From Pseudomonas sp. Teo4 (GTDB lineage: Bacteria > Pseudomonadota > Gammaproteobacteria > Pseudomonadales > Pseudomonadaceae), in NCBI RefSeq assembly GCF_034387475.1, contig NZ_JAXCIL010000005.1, positions 1 through 64,000 on the forward strand: a DNA stretch of 64,000 nucleotides. The letters run 5' to 3'. A program made the translations under genes and the position numbers. The notes below the pieces were generated by a model. It was given only the letters and a program-made list of their open reading frames with translations, had not been told where the DNA came from and searched no databases. Below, piece by piece: positions 1 to 7,779 of the stretch (position 1 is the stretch's first letter; each line of letters starts with the position of its first letter).

Positions 1-26
1 GCGCCGCGCGGGCGGCGCTCGATCTT
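1..26. repeat. Truncated end of the 240-bp palindromic element
   Basis: The first 25 bases match the outer end of the large palindromic element found whole at 22341-22584 and 52851-53092 (the segment rich in gcgccgcgcgggcggcgctc). The rest of this copy lies outside the window. Downstream bases 27-100 show no further match. Confidence 0.7.
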
Positions 27-104
27 CCACGCACTAAAAATGCCATGGCGAACCCCTTCCAGCGTGTTATTCACAATCTTTACCTTTTCCTAACACTTTC
101 GGGC

Positions 105-136
105 TTGACCTCAGGCACAGATGATAAGCATTATCA
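105..136 (+). promoter_or_regulatory. Fur box overlapping a sigma-70 promoter of the ECF sigma gene
   Basis: TGATAAGCATTATCA at 122-136 matches the 7-1-7 Fur motif (TGATAATCATTATCA) at 14 of 15 positions. It overlaps a plausible -10 (CATTAT, 129-134) lying 18 bp after TTGACC (105-110). Iron-loaded Fur would block this promoter, as expected for a FecI-type sigma gene. The Fur match is strong; the -10/-35 assignment is inference. Confidence 0.8.
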
Positions 137-163
137 TTAACCTTTCGTCGGCCAGGTCCCCCC

Positions 164-676
164 GTGAGTCAGTCCCGGTTCAACTCCGTCTTTCTCGTCC
201 AGCGCCTTACCCTGCTGCGCACCCTGCAGCGCATGGTGGGTAACCCCAGCACCGCTGAGGACTTGCTGCAGGAAACCTACCTGCGGGTCTCACGTGCGCT
301 GAGCGAACGCCCCATCGAGCACCTTGAGCCGTTCGTGTTCCAGACCGCACGCAACCTGGCACTGGACCACCTGCGCACGCGCCGGGTGCAAGCGCGCACG
401 CTGGTCGACGATGTGCCCGAGGAGGTACTGCACAACGTCGCCGCACCGACCAGCAGCAGCGAAGACGCCGCCCACGCCGAACAGTTGCTCAAACGCCTGA
501 GCGTGAGCCTCAGCCAGCTCACCCCACGCCAGCAACGCATCTTCATCCTCAGCCGCCTGCATGGCGCCAGCTACCTGGAAATCGCCGAGCAACTGAACGT
601 CTCGGCCAGCACGGTTCAGAAGGAACTGAAACTGATCATGGCCATCTGCATGGGTGTGGCCGACCGCCTCAAGTGA
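164..676 (+). CDS. FecI-type ECF sigma factor (heme surface signalling)
   Basis: A 170-aa extracytoplasmic-function sigma factor of the iron-starvation (FecI) group. Sigma region 2 occupies about residues 10-75 (DLLQETYLRV, ARNLALDHLR) and sigma region 4 about 110-165 (LTPRQQRIFILSRLHGASY followed by a helix-turn-helix). The GTG start at 164 is the only start that keeps a full region 2. It is followed by a FecR-type regulator and a TonB receptor with a signalling domain, so it probably directs transcription of that receptor when heme is bound outside the cell. The arrangement resembles hxuIRA of P. aeruginosa, so it may be an HxuI orthologue; the name is not assigned firmly. A Fur box lies just upstream. 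Confidence 0.9.
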   Translation: MSQSRFNSVFLVQRLTLLRTLQRMVGNPSTAEDLLQETYLRVSRALSERPIEHLEPFVFQTARNLALDHLRTRRVQARTLVDDVPEEVLHNVAAPTSSSEDAAHAEQLLKRLSVSLSQLTPRQQRIFILSRLHGASYLEIAEQLNVSASTVQKELKLIMAICMGVADRLK

Positions 677-767
677 GCCGACCGCCTGCCCGGTGAGCAC
701 GGCAAAGCCCTTGCCATGCCTCGCCTAAGCCTTGATCATTCGGGAAAAATCATTTCAAGGATCAACC

Positions 768-1730
768 GTGACCGACAGCCCCGTCACTCGCCCGTCACCT
801 GCCGGGCCAGACGCCCGCGCCCGTGCCATGGACGAGGCGCTGGACTGGCTCATCCGCCTGCAATGCGCTGACGAAGACGACACTCGCGCCTTCGAGGCGT
901 GGCTGAGCGCGGCACCGGAAAACGCCGAGGCCTATGTCGAAGCGGAAGCCATGTGGAATGGCGCCCCTCTGCGCCACGCTGCCGTGCAGCTGCACCACGA
1001 CCAACGCAGCTCTTTGCAGGGGCGCCTGAAGCGACACTGGAAACCGCTGGCCACCGCTGCCGTGCTGCTGGTCGGTCTGTTCACCTTCGGCAACCTGCCC
1101 GTACGCCTGCAGGCCGATCACCTGACCGTGGTTGGCGAGCGCCAGCGGCTGGAACTGGGCGATGGCGCCAAGGTGCTGCTGAACACCAATTCCGCGTTTG
1201 CCAGCGAGCAGCGTGACGGCCAGCAGGTCGCGCGGCTGCTGCAAGGTGAAGCCTACTTCCAGATACCTGGCGGCGCCCAACTGCCGCTGGAAGTGCAGGC
1301 CGGGCCGCTACGTGCCCAGGTACGTGACACCGATTTCGCCGTGCGTTACCTCGATGGCGAAGCGCAGGTGCGCGTGCAACGTGGGGATGTCGACCTGCTG
1401 GCCGCCAGCGACCAGCGCATCCGCCTCAATGCCGGTGACAGCATCAGCGTCGGCCCCCAAGGGTTTGGCCAGCGCCAGCGCCCGGACATGCACAAGGACC
1501 TGGCCTGGGTCGACGGCCGCCTGGTGTTCGAAAACTGCCCGTTGAGCCAGGTGCTGGCGGAAGTCAGGCGCTACTACCCCGGCTGGATCATCAACCGTAA
1601 CAGCCACCTGGACGATGTGGCCGTCACCGGTAACTATCGCCTGGACCAGCCGCTGGAGACCTTGCGCGCCTTGGCCCACATCACCTCGGCTCAGTTGCAT
1701 GAGTACCCTGCCGTAGTCATTCTCAACTGA
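768..1730 (+). CDS. FecR-type anti-sigma/signal transducer
   Basis: Inner-membrane regulator that relays receptor occupancy to the ECF sigma factor encoded upstream. From the GTG at 768 (AAGGA about 7 bases before it) the protein has 320 aa. A cytoplasmic N-terminal domain (about 15-65, with the family-typical WLIRLQ and FEAWL) binds the sigma factor. A single membrane span follows at about 93-110, then a periplasmic FecR domain (about 118-215) and a C-terminal domain (about 235-320) expected to contact the receptor's signalling domain. An in-frame TTG at 732 would add 12 residues but has no ribosome site. Gap to the sigma gene is about 90 bp, so the two are probably co-transcribed. Confidence 0.9.
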   Translation: MTDSPVTRPSPAGPDARARAMDEALDWLIRLQCADEDDTRAFEAWLSAAPENAEAYVEAEAMWNGAPLRHAAVQLHHDQRSSLQGRLKRHWKPLATAAVLLVGLFTFGNLPVRLQADHLTVVGERQRLELGDGAKVLLNTNSAFASEQRDGQQVARLLQGEAYFQIPGGAQLPLEVQAGPLRAQVRDTDFAVRYLDGEAQVRVQRGDVDLLAASDQRIRLNAGDSISVGPQGFGQRQRPDMHKDLAWVDGRLVFENCPLSQVLAEVRRYYPGWIINRNSHLDDVAVTGNYRLDQPLETLRALAHITSAQLHEYPAVVILN

Positions 1731-1740
1731 AATTCCTGCA

Positions 1741-1850
1741 CCGGCCTCATCGCCTCGGTTCGTCGCCACGACAAGCCGGCTCCTACAGGTACTGCGCTGA
1801 TCTTGAGGTCATCGCTGTTCATGTGAGAGCCGGCTTGCCGGCGCTGGAGC
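1741..1850. repeat. REP pair, opposite orientation
   Basis: Two REP-type units (about 1747-1790 and 1822-1845) built on the stem GCCGGCaaGCCGGC and its inverse, between the anti-sigma gene and the receptor. The first carries a longer arm (cggttcgtcgccacgac) also seen at 30492-30574. They may end or attenuate transcription before the receptor gene. Confidence 0.75.
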
Positions 1851-1909
1851 GAATTTATTTTTACGCGATCGCAGCACCCCGCCCGTCACGTTATAGCCAA
1901 TGCAACTGA

Positions 1910-1929
1910 TTCTTGTTTGAAAACGAGAA
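1910..1929. promoter_or_regulatory. Dyad upstream of the TonB receptor gene
   Basis: TTCTTGTTT-ga-AAACGAGAA is a 9-bp dyad with one mismatch, about 44 bp before the receptor start. It does not fit the Fur motif. It may belong to the ECF-sigma promoter region or bind another regulator. Only the symmetry is visible. Confidence 0.4.
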
Positions 1930-1972
1930 CAGTCATCACCTATAACAGTTCGCGCGTCAGGGAGCGCTTTCG

Positions 1973-4561
1973 ATGTCCACAGGTCCAACTCGTCCGTCCA
2001 CCCTTCCCCGCCGTACAGGGCAACTGTCCCTGCTGACCCTGGCACTGCTCGCCAGCGGCGCCTGTAGCCTGCCAGCACTGGCCGCAGAACCGGCCCAGGC
2101 CAGCAGCCCGCGCATGGGCGACTACCGCTTCAACATTGCCCAGCAACCACTGGTGGCGGCGATCAATGCGTTCAGCCAGGTCACCGGATGGCAGGTCGGG
2201 TTCAGCGCGGAGCTGGCCGATGGCATCGCATCCCCCGGCGTGCAGGGCTCACTGCCGCCAGAAGCCGCGCTCAAACAGTTGCTGCACGGCACCGGCCTGG
2301 GCTTTCGCAAGATCAGCAATGGCAACGTAGTGCTTGAGCGCCAGTCAGCCGGCAATGCCATCGCCCTGCAGCAGATGACCGTCAGTGCCACCCGCAGCGC
2401 CCAGGACGTCAGCCAGGTGCCCAGCACCGTGACCGTGCAGACGCGTGAACAGCTGGACCGTCAGAACGTCAACAACATCCAGGACCTGGTGCGCTATGAA
2501 CCGGGTGTCTCGGTGGCCGGCACCGGCCAACGCAGCGGCCTGAACGGCTACAACATTCGCGGCATCGACGGTGAGCGCATTCTCACCCAGGTCGATGGCG
2601 TGTCCATTCCCGACAGCTTCTTCTACGGCCCCTACGCGCAGACCCAGCGCAACTATGTAGACCCCGAGATCGTCAAGCGTGTGGAGATTCTGCGCGGCCC
2701 GGCCTCGGTGCTGTACGGCAGCAACGCCATCGGCGGCGCGGTGAGCTACTTCACCCTCGACCCGGACGACATCATCAAGCCAGGTAAGGACGTCGGTGCC
2801 CGCCTGAAGACCGGCTACAGCTCGGCGGACGACAGCTGGCTGACCTCGGCCACCGTGGCCGGCCGCCAGGGCGATTTCGACGGCCTGCTGCACCTGAGCC
2901 AACGCAACGGCCACGAGACCGAATCGTACGGCAGCCACGGCGGCACCGGCCTGGACCGCACCGAAGCCAACACGATGGACGTACGCACCACCAACGTGCT
3001 GGCCAAGCTGGGCTGGAACTATGCCGACGATGCGCGCCTGGGTTTCACCTACGAGCGCTACAAGGATGACCGTGACCAGAACATCCTCAGTGCCGTGGGT
3101 GGGCCGTTCATTCCGGGCTTTGGTGGCATGGGCTACTACAAAGCGCGCAATGGCAACGACACAATCACCCGCGAGCGCTTCGGCATCAACCATGAGTTCG
3201 GCCTGGATTCGCTGGTCGCCGACCACGTGAAATGGAGCCTGAACTACCAGATCGCCAAGACCGACCAACACACCGAGGAAGTCTACGCGCCACCTGGCCG
3301 CGAGGTTCTGCGTACTCGCGACACCACCTACAAGGACCGCCAGTGGGTGTTCGACGCCCAGCTGGACAAGGCCTTCAGTATCGGTGCCACCGACCACCTG
3401 CTGACCTACGGCACCACGCTCAAGCATGAGAAAGTCACCGGTTCGCGCAGCGGCACCGGCACCTGTCTGGCCGTTGGTTCCGGTTGCTCTGCCATCGGTG
3501 CTGAACGCTCCGCAGACGGCCAGGCACTGGTCAGCGATTTCCCGGACCCGACCGTGAACACCTACAGCCTGTTTGCCCAGGACGAGATTCGCTGGAACAA
3601 CTGGACCTTCATGCCAGGCGCTCGCTACGACTACACGCGCATGGAGCCGAAGTTTACCGAGGAATTCCTGCGTGGCCTGGAGTCCAGCGGTACGGCGCCT
3701 ACCTCTCAGGACGACTCGGCCAAGAAGTGGCACCGTGTCTCGCCCAAGTTCGGCCTGACCTACGCCTTCAATGACAACTACACCTGGTACGGCCAGTACG
3801 CCGAAGGCTTCCGCACCCCTACCGCCAAGGCCATGTACGGCCGCTTCCAAAACATCGAGCAAGGCTACCGCGTAGAGGGCAACCCGAACCTTGAGCCGGA
3901 GAAGAGCAAAAGCTACGAAACCGGCCTGCGTGGCAACTTCGATGCCGGTAACTTCGATGTGGCGGTGTTCTACAACAAATACCGCGACTTCATCGACGAA
4001 GACGCCGTGCAGAGCGCCAACCTGGAACAGACCTTCCAGGCCAACAACATCAAGCATGCGACCATCAAGGGCGCCGAGTTCAAGGGCCGTCTGAACCTCG
4101 ACCACTTTGGCGCGCCGCAAGGCCTGTACACCCAGGGCTCGATTGCCTACACCTATGGCCGCAACGATGACACCGGAGAGCCCCTGAACTCCGTCAACCC
4201 GCTCAAAGGTGTGTTCGGCCTTGGTTACGAGCAGCAGAACTACGGTGGTCTGCTGAGCTGGACTCTGGTCAAGCGCAAGACCCGCGTGGACGACACCAAC
4301 TTCTACGCCCCGGATGGTTCGAGCTCGAAGTTCCGCACCCCAGGCTACGGTGTGCTGGACTTGACTGGCTTCTACAAAGTGACCGACGACGTCACCGTCA
4401 ACGCCGGCCTGTACAACCTCACCGACAAGAAGTACTGGCAGTGGGATTCGGTGCGCAGCTACGACGGCCAGGGGGAGGCCGGTGTGACCCAGCCGGCCAA
4501 TCTGGACCGTTTGACCATGCCTGGGCGTAACTTCGCGATCAATGTGGTCTGGGATATCTGA
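1973..4561 (+). CDS. TonB-dependent heme/hemoglobin-type receptor with signalling domain
   Basis: An 862-aa outer-membrane receptor. A signal peptide (two arginines at 13-14, hydrophobic 18-34, cleavage near ALA-A at 37/38) precedes an STN signalling domain (about 50-123), a plug domain (about 135-250, including YNIRGIDGERILTQVDG and VEILRGPASVLYGSNAIGG) and a 22-strand barrel to the C-terminal NFAINVVWDI. The plug and early barrel resemble the heme/hemoglobin receptor family more than siderophore receptors. With the sigma and anti-sigma genes upstream and heme oxygenase downstream, heme uptake with transcriptional feedback is the best reading (HxuA-like). A siderophore ligand cannot be excluded from sequence alone. 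GGGAG at about 1960 supports the ATG at 1973. Confidence 0.88.
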   Translation: MSTGPTRPSTLPRRTGQLSLLTLALLASGACSLPALAAEPAQASSPRMGDYRFNIAQQPLVAAINAFSQVTGWQVGFSAELADGIASPGVQGSLPPEAALKQLLHGTGLGFRKISNGNVVLERQSAGNAIALQQMTVSATRSAQDVSQVPSTVTVQTREQLDRQNVNNIQDLVRYEPGVSVAGTGQRSGLNGYNIRGIDGERILTQVDGVSIPDSFFYGPYAQTQRNYVDPEIVKRVEILRGPASVLYGSNAIGGAVSYFTLDPDDIIKPGKDVGARLKTGYSSADDSWLTSATVAGRQGDFDGLLHLSQRNGHETESYGSHGGTGLDRTEANTMDVRTTNVLAKLGWNYADDARLGFTYERYKDDRDQNILSAVGGPFIPGFGGMGYYKARNGNDTITRERFGINHEFGLDSLVADHVKWSLNYQIAKTDQHTEEVYAPPGREVLRTRDTTYKDRQWVFDAQLDKAFSIGATDHLLTYGTTLKHEKVTGSRSGTGTCLAVGSGCSAIGAERSADGQALVSDFPDPTVNTYSLFAQDEIRWNNWTFMPGARYDYTRMEPKFTEEFLRGLESSGTAPTSQDDSAKKWHRVSPKFGLTYAFNDNYTWYGQYAEGFRTPTAKAMYGRFQNIEQGYRVEGNPNLEPEKSKSYETGLRGNFDAGNFDVAVFYNKYRDFIDEDAVQSANLEQTFQANNIKHATIKGAEFKGRLNLDHFGAPQGLYTQGSIAYTYGRNDDTGEPLNSVNPLKGVFGLGYEQQNYGGLLSWTLVKRKTRVDDTNFYAPDGSSSKFRTPGYGVLDLTGFYKVTDDVTVNAGLYNLTDKKYWQWDSVRSYDGQGEAGVTQPANLDRLTMPGRNFAINVVWDI

Positions 4562-4580
4562 TCGCTAGCCTTCACTGACC

Positions 4581-4783
4581 CGATCGCCGGCAAGCCAGCT
4601 CTACAGTCACTGCGATGATCTAGAGGTCGACGCGGTCCATGTGGGAGCCGGCTTGCCGGCGATACAAGCAACGCGGTGTATGGCACCGGCTTCGCCGGTG
4701 ATCGCCGGCAAGCCGGCTCCCACAGAGTCCCCGCTGACTCAACGAGTTGCGTGGTGTCCCCGAGAGCCAGCTTGCCGGCGATT
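4581..4783. repeat. Array of four alternating REP units
   Basis: Four units, centred near 4594, 4650, 4712 and 4771, share the stem GCCGGCaaGCCGGC or a one-base variant and alternate in orientation (+ - + -). Centre spacing is 56-62 bp. They fill most of the 308-bp gap between the receptor and heme oxygenase genes. A short extra hairpin (caccggcttcgccggtg) lies at 4684-4700. Nothing else is evident in the gap apart from the ribosome site of hemO. Confidence 0.85.
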
Positions 4784-4869
4784 TTGGCCAGTACCGACAA
4801 AAACTTTTACTGTCCAACGCCCCCTGCTTCGTCTTGTCACTAGAAGCCCAAATTTCCCAAGGACTGCCC

Positions 4870-5466
4870 ATGACCACCGAACGCCCAGCCCTGCGCTCCC
4901 AGCGCCTGAACCAAGTCACCCACGCACCGCACACCGAGCTGGATGCCCTGGTCAAATCCCACGCCCCGTTCGACAGCCGCGAAAGTTTCGCCCGCTTCGT
5001 CGTTGCCCAGTACCTGTTCCAGTCCGAACTGCAGGCGCTGTACAACGACCCGAAACTGATCGCCATCGTCCCCGACCTGGCTGAACGTTGCCGCGCCGAG
5101 CAGGCCCGCCTGGACCTCGCCGACCTCGACACCCAGGTACCGGCCGCAGTGTCCGGCGCACTGCAAAACCCCAGCCTGGGTGAGGCCATGGGCTGGATCT
5201 TCGTCTCCGAAGGCTCCAAACTGGGCGCCGCGTTTCTGATCAAGCGTGCCGTGGCGCTGGAGTTGTCCGACAGTTTCGGTGCCCGCCACCTGGGCGAACC
5301 GGCTGGCGGTCGGGCCGAGGGCTGGAAGCAATTCACGCGTATACTCGATGGCCTGGAGCTATCGGCCGAAGAAGACGCGGCCGCCGAACGCGGTGCAGTC
5401 GCTGCCTTCGAACGCTTCACTGAGCTGCTCAAGCATGCCTACGCCGCCGATGCCGCGCTGGCCTGA
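4870..5466 (+). CDS. hemO: Heme oxygenase, HemO/PigA type
   Basis: Opens the heme ring with O2 to release iron, CO and biliverdin in the cytoplasm. The 198-aa protein starts at ATG 4870 (AAGGA 7 bases upstream); an upstream in-frame GTG at 4747 runs through the REP array and is rejected. It aligns by eye with P. aeruginosa HemO throughout: LRSQRLN, proximal-ligand His21 (HemO His26), RFVVAQYLFQ, GWIFVSEGSKLGAAFL and FGARHL are kept. Asn14 and Lys29 sit where HemO has Asn19 and Lys34, residues linked to its unusual beta/delta ring-opening, so a similar product is likely. It completes the heme acquisition block. Confidence 0.93.
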   Translation: MTTERPALRSQRLNQVTHAPHTELDALVKSHAPFDSRESFARFVVAQYLFQSELQALYNDPKLIAIVPDLAERCRAEQARLDLADLDTQVPAAVSGALQNPSLGEAMGWIFVSEGSKLGAAFLIKRAVALELSDSFGARHLGEPAGGRAEGWKQFTRILDGLELSAEEDAAAERGAVAAFERFTELLKHAYAADAALA

Positions 5467-5519
5467 TACGCTATACCCGGCCACCTCTCCGGTGGCCGAC
5501 CGTTTTTCGCAGTGAGACC

Positions 5520-5942
5520 ATGACACGACCTGCCCGCTCGAAACTGTCCCGCTTGCTTTACGCCATCCTGGCTTATGTCAGCCTTGGCATCGGCCTGGTC
5601 GCGATCGTCATCCCGGGGCTGCCCACTACCGAGTTCATTCTGCTGGCCGCCTGGGCCGCCACCCGCAGCTCGCCGCGCCTGTCGGCCTGGCTGGAGAACC
5701 ACCGGGTGTTCGGGCCGATTCTGCACAACTGGCGCAATGGCAAGGTGATCCAGCGCCGCGCCAAAGTCAGTGCCACCATCAGCATGCTGGTGTGTGCGAT
5801 CCTGATGCTGACCTTCCTCGAACACCGCTGGCCGGTGTTCCTGGCGATTGCCGGCATGACCCTGGGCAACCTGTGGATCTGGTCGCGCCCCGAGCAGGCC
5901 GCAGCGCTGGGCACAGACGCGTCACAGGCTCAGCAACCCTGA
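5520..5942 (+). CDS. DUF454/YbaN-type inner-membrane protein
   Basis: A 140-aa small membrane protein of the DUF454 (YbaN) family. Two or three membrane spans are visible (about 12-48, then 86-104 and 106-122), with the family-typical IPGLPTTEFILLAAW near residues 36-50 and a cytoplasmic segment containing SPRLSAWLENH and FGPILHNW. Function is unknown for the family. It lies 53 bp after hemO on the same strand and may be co-transcribed. Its 3' end overlaps the 3' end of the convergent transporter gene by about 20 bp. Confidence 0.85.
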   Translation: MTRPARSKLSRLLYAILAYVSLGIGLVAIVIPGLPTTEFILLAAWAATRSSPRLSAWLENHRVFGPILHNWRNGKVIQRRAKVSATISMLVCAILMLTFLEHRWPVFLAIAGMTLGNLWIWSRPEQAAALGTDASQAQQP

Positions 5943-7349
5943 ATACAGGGCGTAGGCCGCCAGCCCCGCGCCCACCAGCACCGCTGCGAAAATCAGCTTC
6001 TCCCAGGTGGTGAACAACACCTGCGCCTGCTCGCGCTTGGCCCGGGCGAACAGGATCACACCCGGGGCGTACAGCAGCGCCGACAGCAGCAGGTACTTGA
6101 GCCCACCGGCGTACAGCAGCCAGATCGCATAGAGCAATGCCACCGCCGCCACCAGCAGATCCTTGCGCCGCAGCGCGCCCTGCCCAGCGTAGGTTTCGCC
6201 ACGCAGCGCCAGCAGCACCGCATAGGCCGCCGACCACAGGTAAGGCACCAGAATCATGGAAGAGGCGAGGTAGATCAGGCTGGTGTAGGTACCGGCCGAA
6301 AACAGGGTAATCAGCAAGAAGCCCTGGATCATGCAGTTGGTCAACCACAGGGCATTGGCCGGCACATGGTTGGCGTTTTCCTTTGCCAGAAAGCGCGGCA
6401 TGGTCTTGTCCCGCGCCGTGGCGTAAAGAATTTCGGCGCACAGCAGCGCCCAGGACAACAAGGCGCCAAGCAACGATACGGCCAGGCCGATGCTGATCAG
6501 CAACGCGCCCCATGGCCCGACGATATGCTCGAGCACCGAGGCTAACGAAGGGTTCTGCAGCCCAGCCAACTCCGGCTGGGTCATCACCCCCAGCGACAGC
6601 ACGTTGACCAGCACCAACAACGCCAGCACGCCCAGGAACCCGATTACCGTGGCCTTGCCCACGTCCGAACGGCGCTGGGCGCGCCCGGAATAGACGCTAG
6701 CGCCTTCGATGCCGATGAACACGAACACCGTCACCAACATCATGTTGCGCACCTGGTCCAGCACGTTGCCGAACTGCGGGTTGCTCAGCCCCCAGATGTC
6801 ACGGGTGAAGATGTCGGCACGAAAAGCGAAGGCGGCGATGACGATGAAGATCAGCAGCGGTACCACCTTGGCCACAGTGGTCACCTGGTTGATGAACGCC
6901 GCTTCCTTGATCCCGCGCAACACCAGAAAGTGCACTGCCCACAGCAACATCGAGGCGCAACCGATGGCCACCGGTGTGTTGCCCTCACCGAACACCGGAA
7001 AGTAGAAGCCCAGGGTGCTGAACAGCAGGACGAAGTAGCCGACGTTGCCCAGCCAGGCGCTGATCCAGTAGCCCCAGGCCGATGAAAAGCCCATGTACTC
7101 ACCAAAGCCAGCCTTGGCGTAGGCATACACCCCGGAGTCCAGCTCAGGCTTGCGGTTGGCCAGGGTCTGGAACACGAAGGCCAGGGCCAGCATGCCCACC
7201 GCGGTGATGGCCCAACCGATCAGCACCGCACCGACATCGGCGCGGGCGGCCATGTTCTGCGGCAGCGAGAAGATCCCGCCACCGATCATCGAACCGACCA
7301 CCAACGCGATCAATGCGCCTAGGCGCAGCTTCTGTCCCGGCTCGCTCAT
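5922..7349 (-). CDS. ArcD-like basic amino-acid antiporter (second copy)
   Basis: A 475-aa APC-superfamily antiporter of the arginine/ornithine (ArcD) type, about 12 membrane spans, opening with LGALIALVVGSMIGGGIFSL. It has exactly the same length as the ArcD at 7780 and is close to it over the whole length, so the two arose by duplication; the copies are divergently transcribed from a shared 430-bp region. Differences cluster in loops. Likely substrates are arginine/ornithine or a related cationic pair, but this copy is not linked to arcA. AGGAG about 5 bases before ATG supports the start. Confidence 0.85.
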   Translation of the reverse strand: MSEPGQKLRLGALIALVVGSMIGGGIFSLPQNMAARADVGAVLIGWAITAVGMLALAFVFQTLANRKPELDSGVYAYAKAGFGEYMGFSSAWGYWISAWLGNVGYFVLLFSTLGFYFPVFGEGNTPVAIGCASMLLWAVHFLVLRGIKEAAFINQVTTVAKVVPLLIFIVIAAFAFRADIFTRDIWGLSNPQFGNVLDQVRNMMLVTVFVFIGIEGASVYSGRAQRRSDVGKATVIGFLGVLALLVLVNVLSLGVMTQPELAGLQNPSLASVLEHIVGPWGALLISIGLAVSLLGALLSWALLCAEILYATARDKTMPRFLAKENANHVPANALWLTNCMIQGFLLITLFSAGTYTSLIYLASSMILVPYLWSAAYAVLLALRGETYAGQGALRRKDLLVAAVALLYAIWLLYAGGLKYLLLSALLYAPGVILFARAKREQAQVLFTTWEKLIFAAVLVGAGLAAYALYSGLLSL

Positions 7350-7380
7350 GGGGCTCCTTTTGATGCGCTGTCATTCATTT

Positions 7381-7422
7381 GAAACAGCTACCTACTCATA
7401 TAAGGAAACAGCTTTATATGAG
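7381..7422. promoter_or_regulatory. Dyad and direct repeat upstream of the minus-strand antiporter
   Basis: CTCATATAA (7395-7403) and TTATATGAG (7414-7422) form a perfect 9-bp dyad. GAAACAGCT occurs twice as a direct repeat, at 7381-7389 and 7405-7413, 24 bp apart. The segment is AT-rich and lies 32-73 bp before the start of the second antiporter gene, a fitting place for an operator. The binding protein is unknown. Confidence 0.5.
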
Positions 7423-7669
7423 AGTAAGCCATTAAAGCTATAGCACTCATAACTGCTTTGTATATGCCGTGCCTTCTGTAAAAACTAGCAGTTGCCAGGC
7501 AGCTGGAAAAGAAAATGATAAAACTCAAAATTCTTGTGAAAAATTTGCGAAAGCGGCAAAAGCGGCTAGTTTCAGAGTTCGCAGGCTGAACAGAGCGTTT
7601 GCTCTAGAAGGACATGGAGGTGCCAGCGCACTAGGCCTGCAGCTGAGCTGTCGGCACTCTCCAGGAGCT

Positions 7670-7727
7670 ACGTGAAGGAATTTTCCCACTTCACGTCATC
7701 ATCAGCTGACCTAAGTCAGCTAATGAT
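7670..7727. promoter_or_regulatory. Two adjacent dyads with a candidate ANR box upstream of arcD
   Basis: First dyad: ACGTGAAG (7670-7677) with CTTCACGT (7689-7696). Second: 13-bp arms with one mismatch at 7698-7710 and 7715-7727. The core of the second, CTGAC-CTAA-GTCAG (7707-7720), has the spacing of an FNR/ANR box (TTGAT-N4-ATCAA) with weaker outer bases. A -10-like TAATCT at 7742-7747 puts a start near 7754, which makes the box centre -41.5, the class II position for ANR activation. The remaining part of the 430-bp region (7425-7669) is AT-rich and shows no gene. Confidence 0.5.
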
Positions 7728-7751
7728 CCCGGCGTCGGATTTAATCTGTCG

Positions 7752-7775
7752 TCAACTTTCTCCTGGTAGGAGTTG
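7752..7775 (+). promoter_or_regulatory. Hairpin enclosing the arcD ribosome-binding site
   Basis: CTCCT (7760-7764), ggt, AGGAG (7768-7772): the only ribosome site of arcD is paired in a 5-bp hairpin with flanking CAAC/GTTG support. Folding would hide the site and may set translation level. Confidence 0.45.
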
Positions 7776-7779
7776 TTAA

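Noticed and set aside
732..767. TTG start at 732 for the FecR-type protein.
   Set aside because: GTG 768 has AAGGA at the right distance and starts the protein just before the conserved N-terminal domain.
1910..1929. Second Fur box in front of the TonB receptor.
   Set aside because: The dyad TTCTTGTTT/AAACGAGAA does not fit the Fur motif. It is listed only as an unassigned dyad.
4581..4783. Possible CRISPR array because of regular repeats.
   Set aside because: Repeat units alternate in orientation, differ from each other, and the spacers are parts of the same repeat family. There are no cas genes. They are REP sequences.
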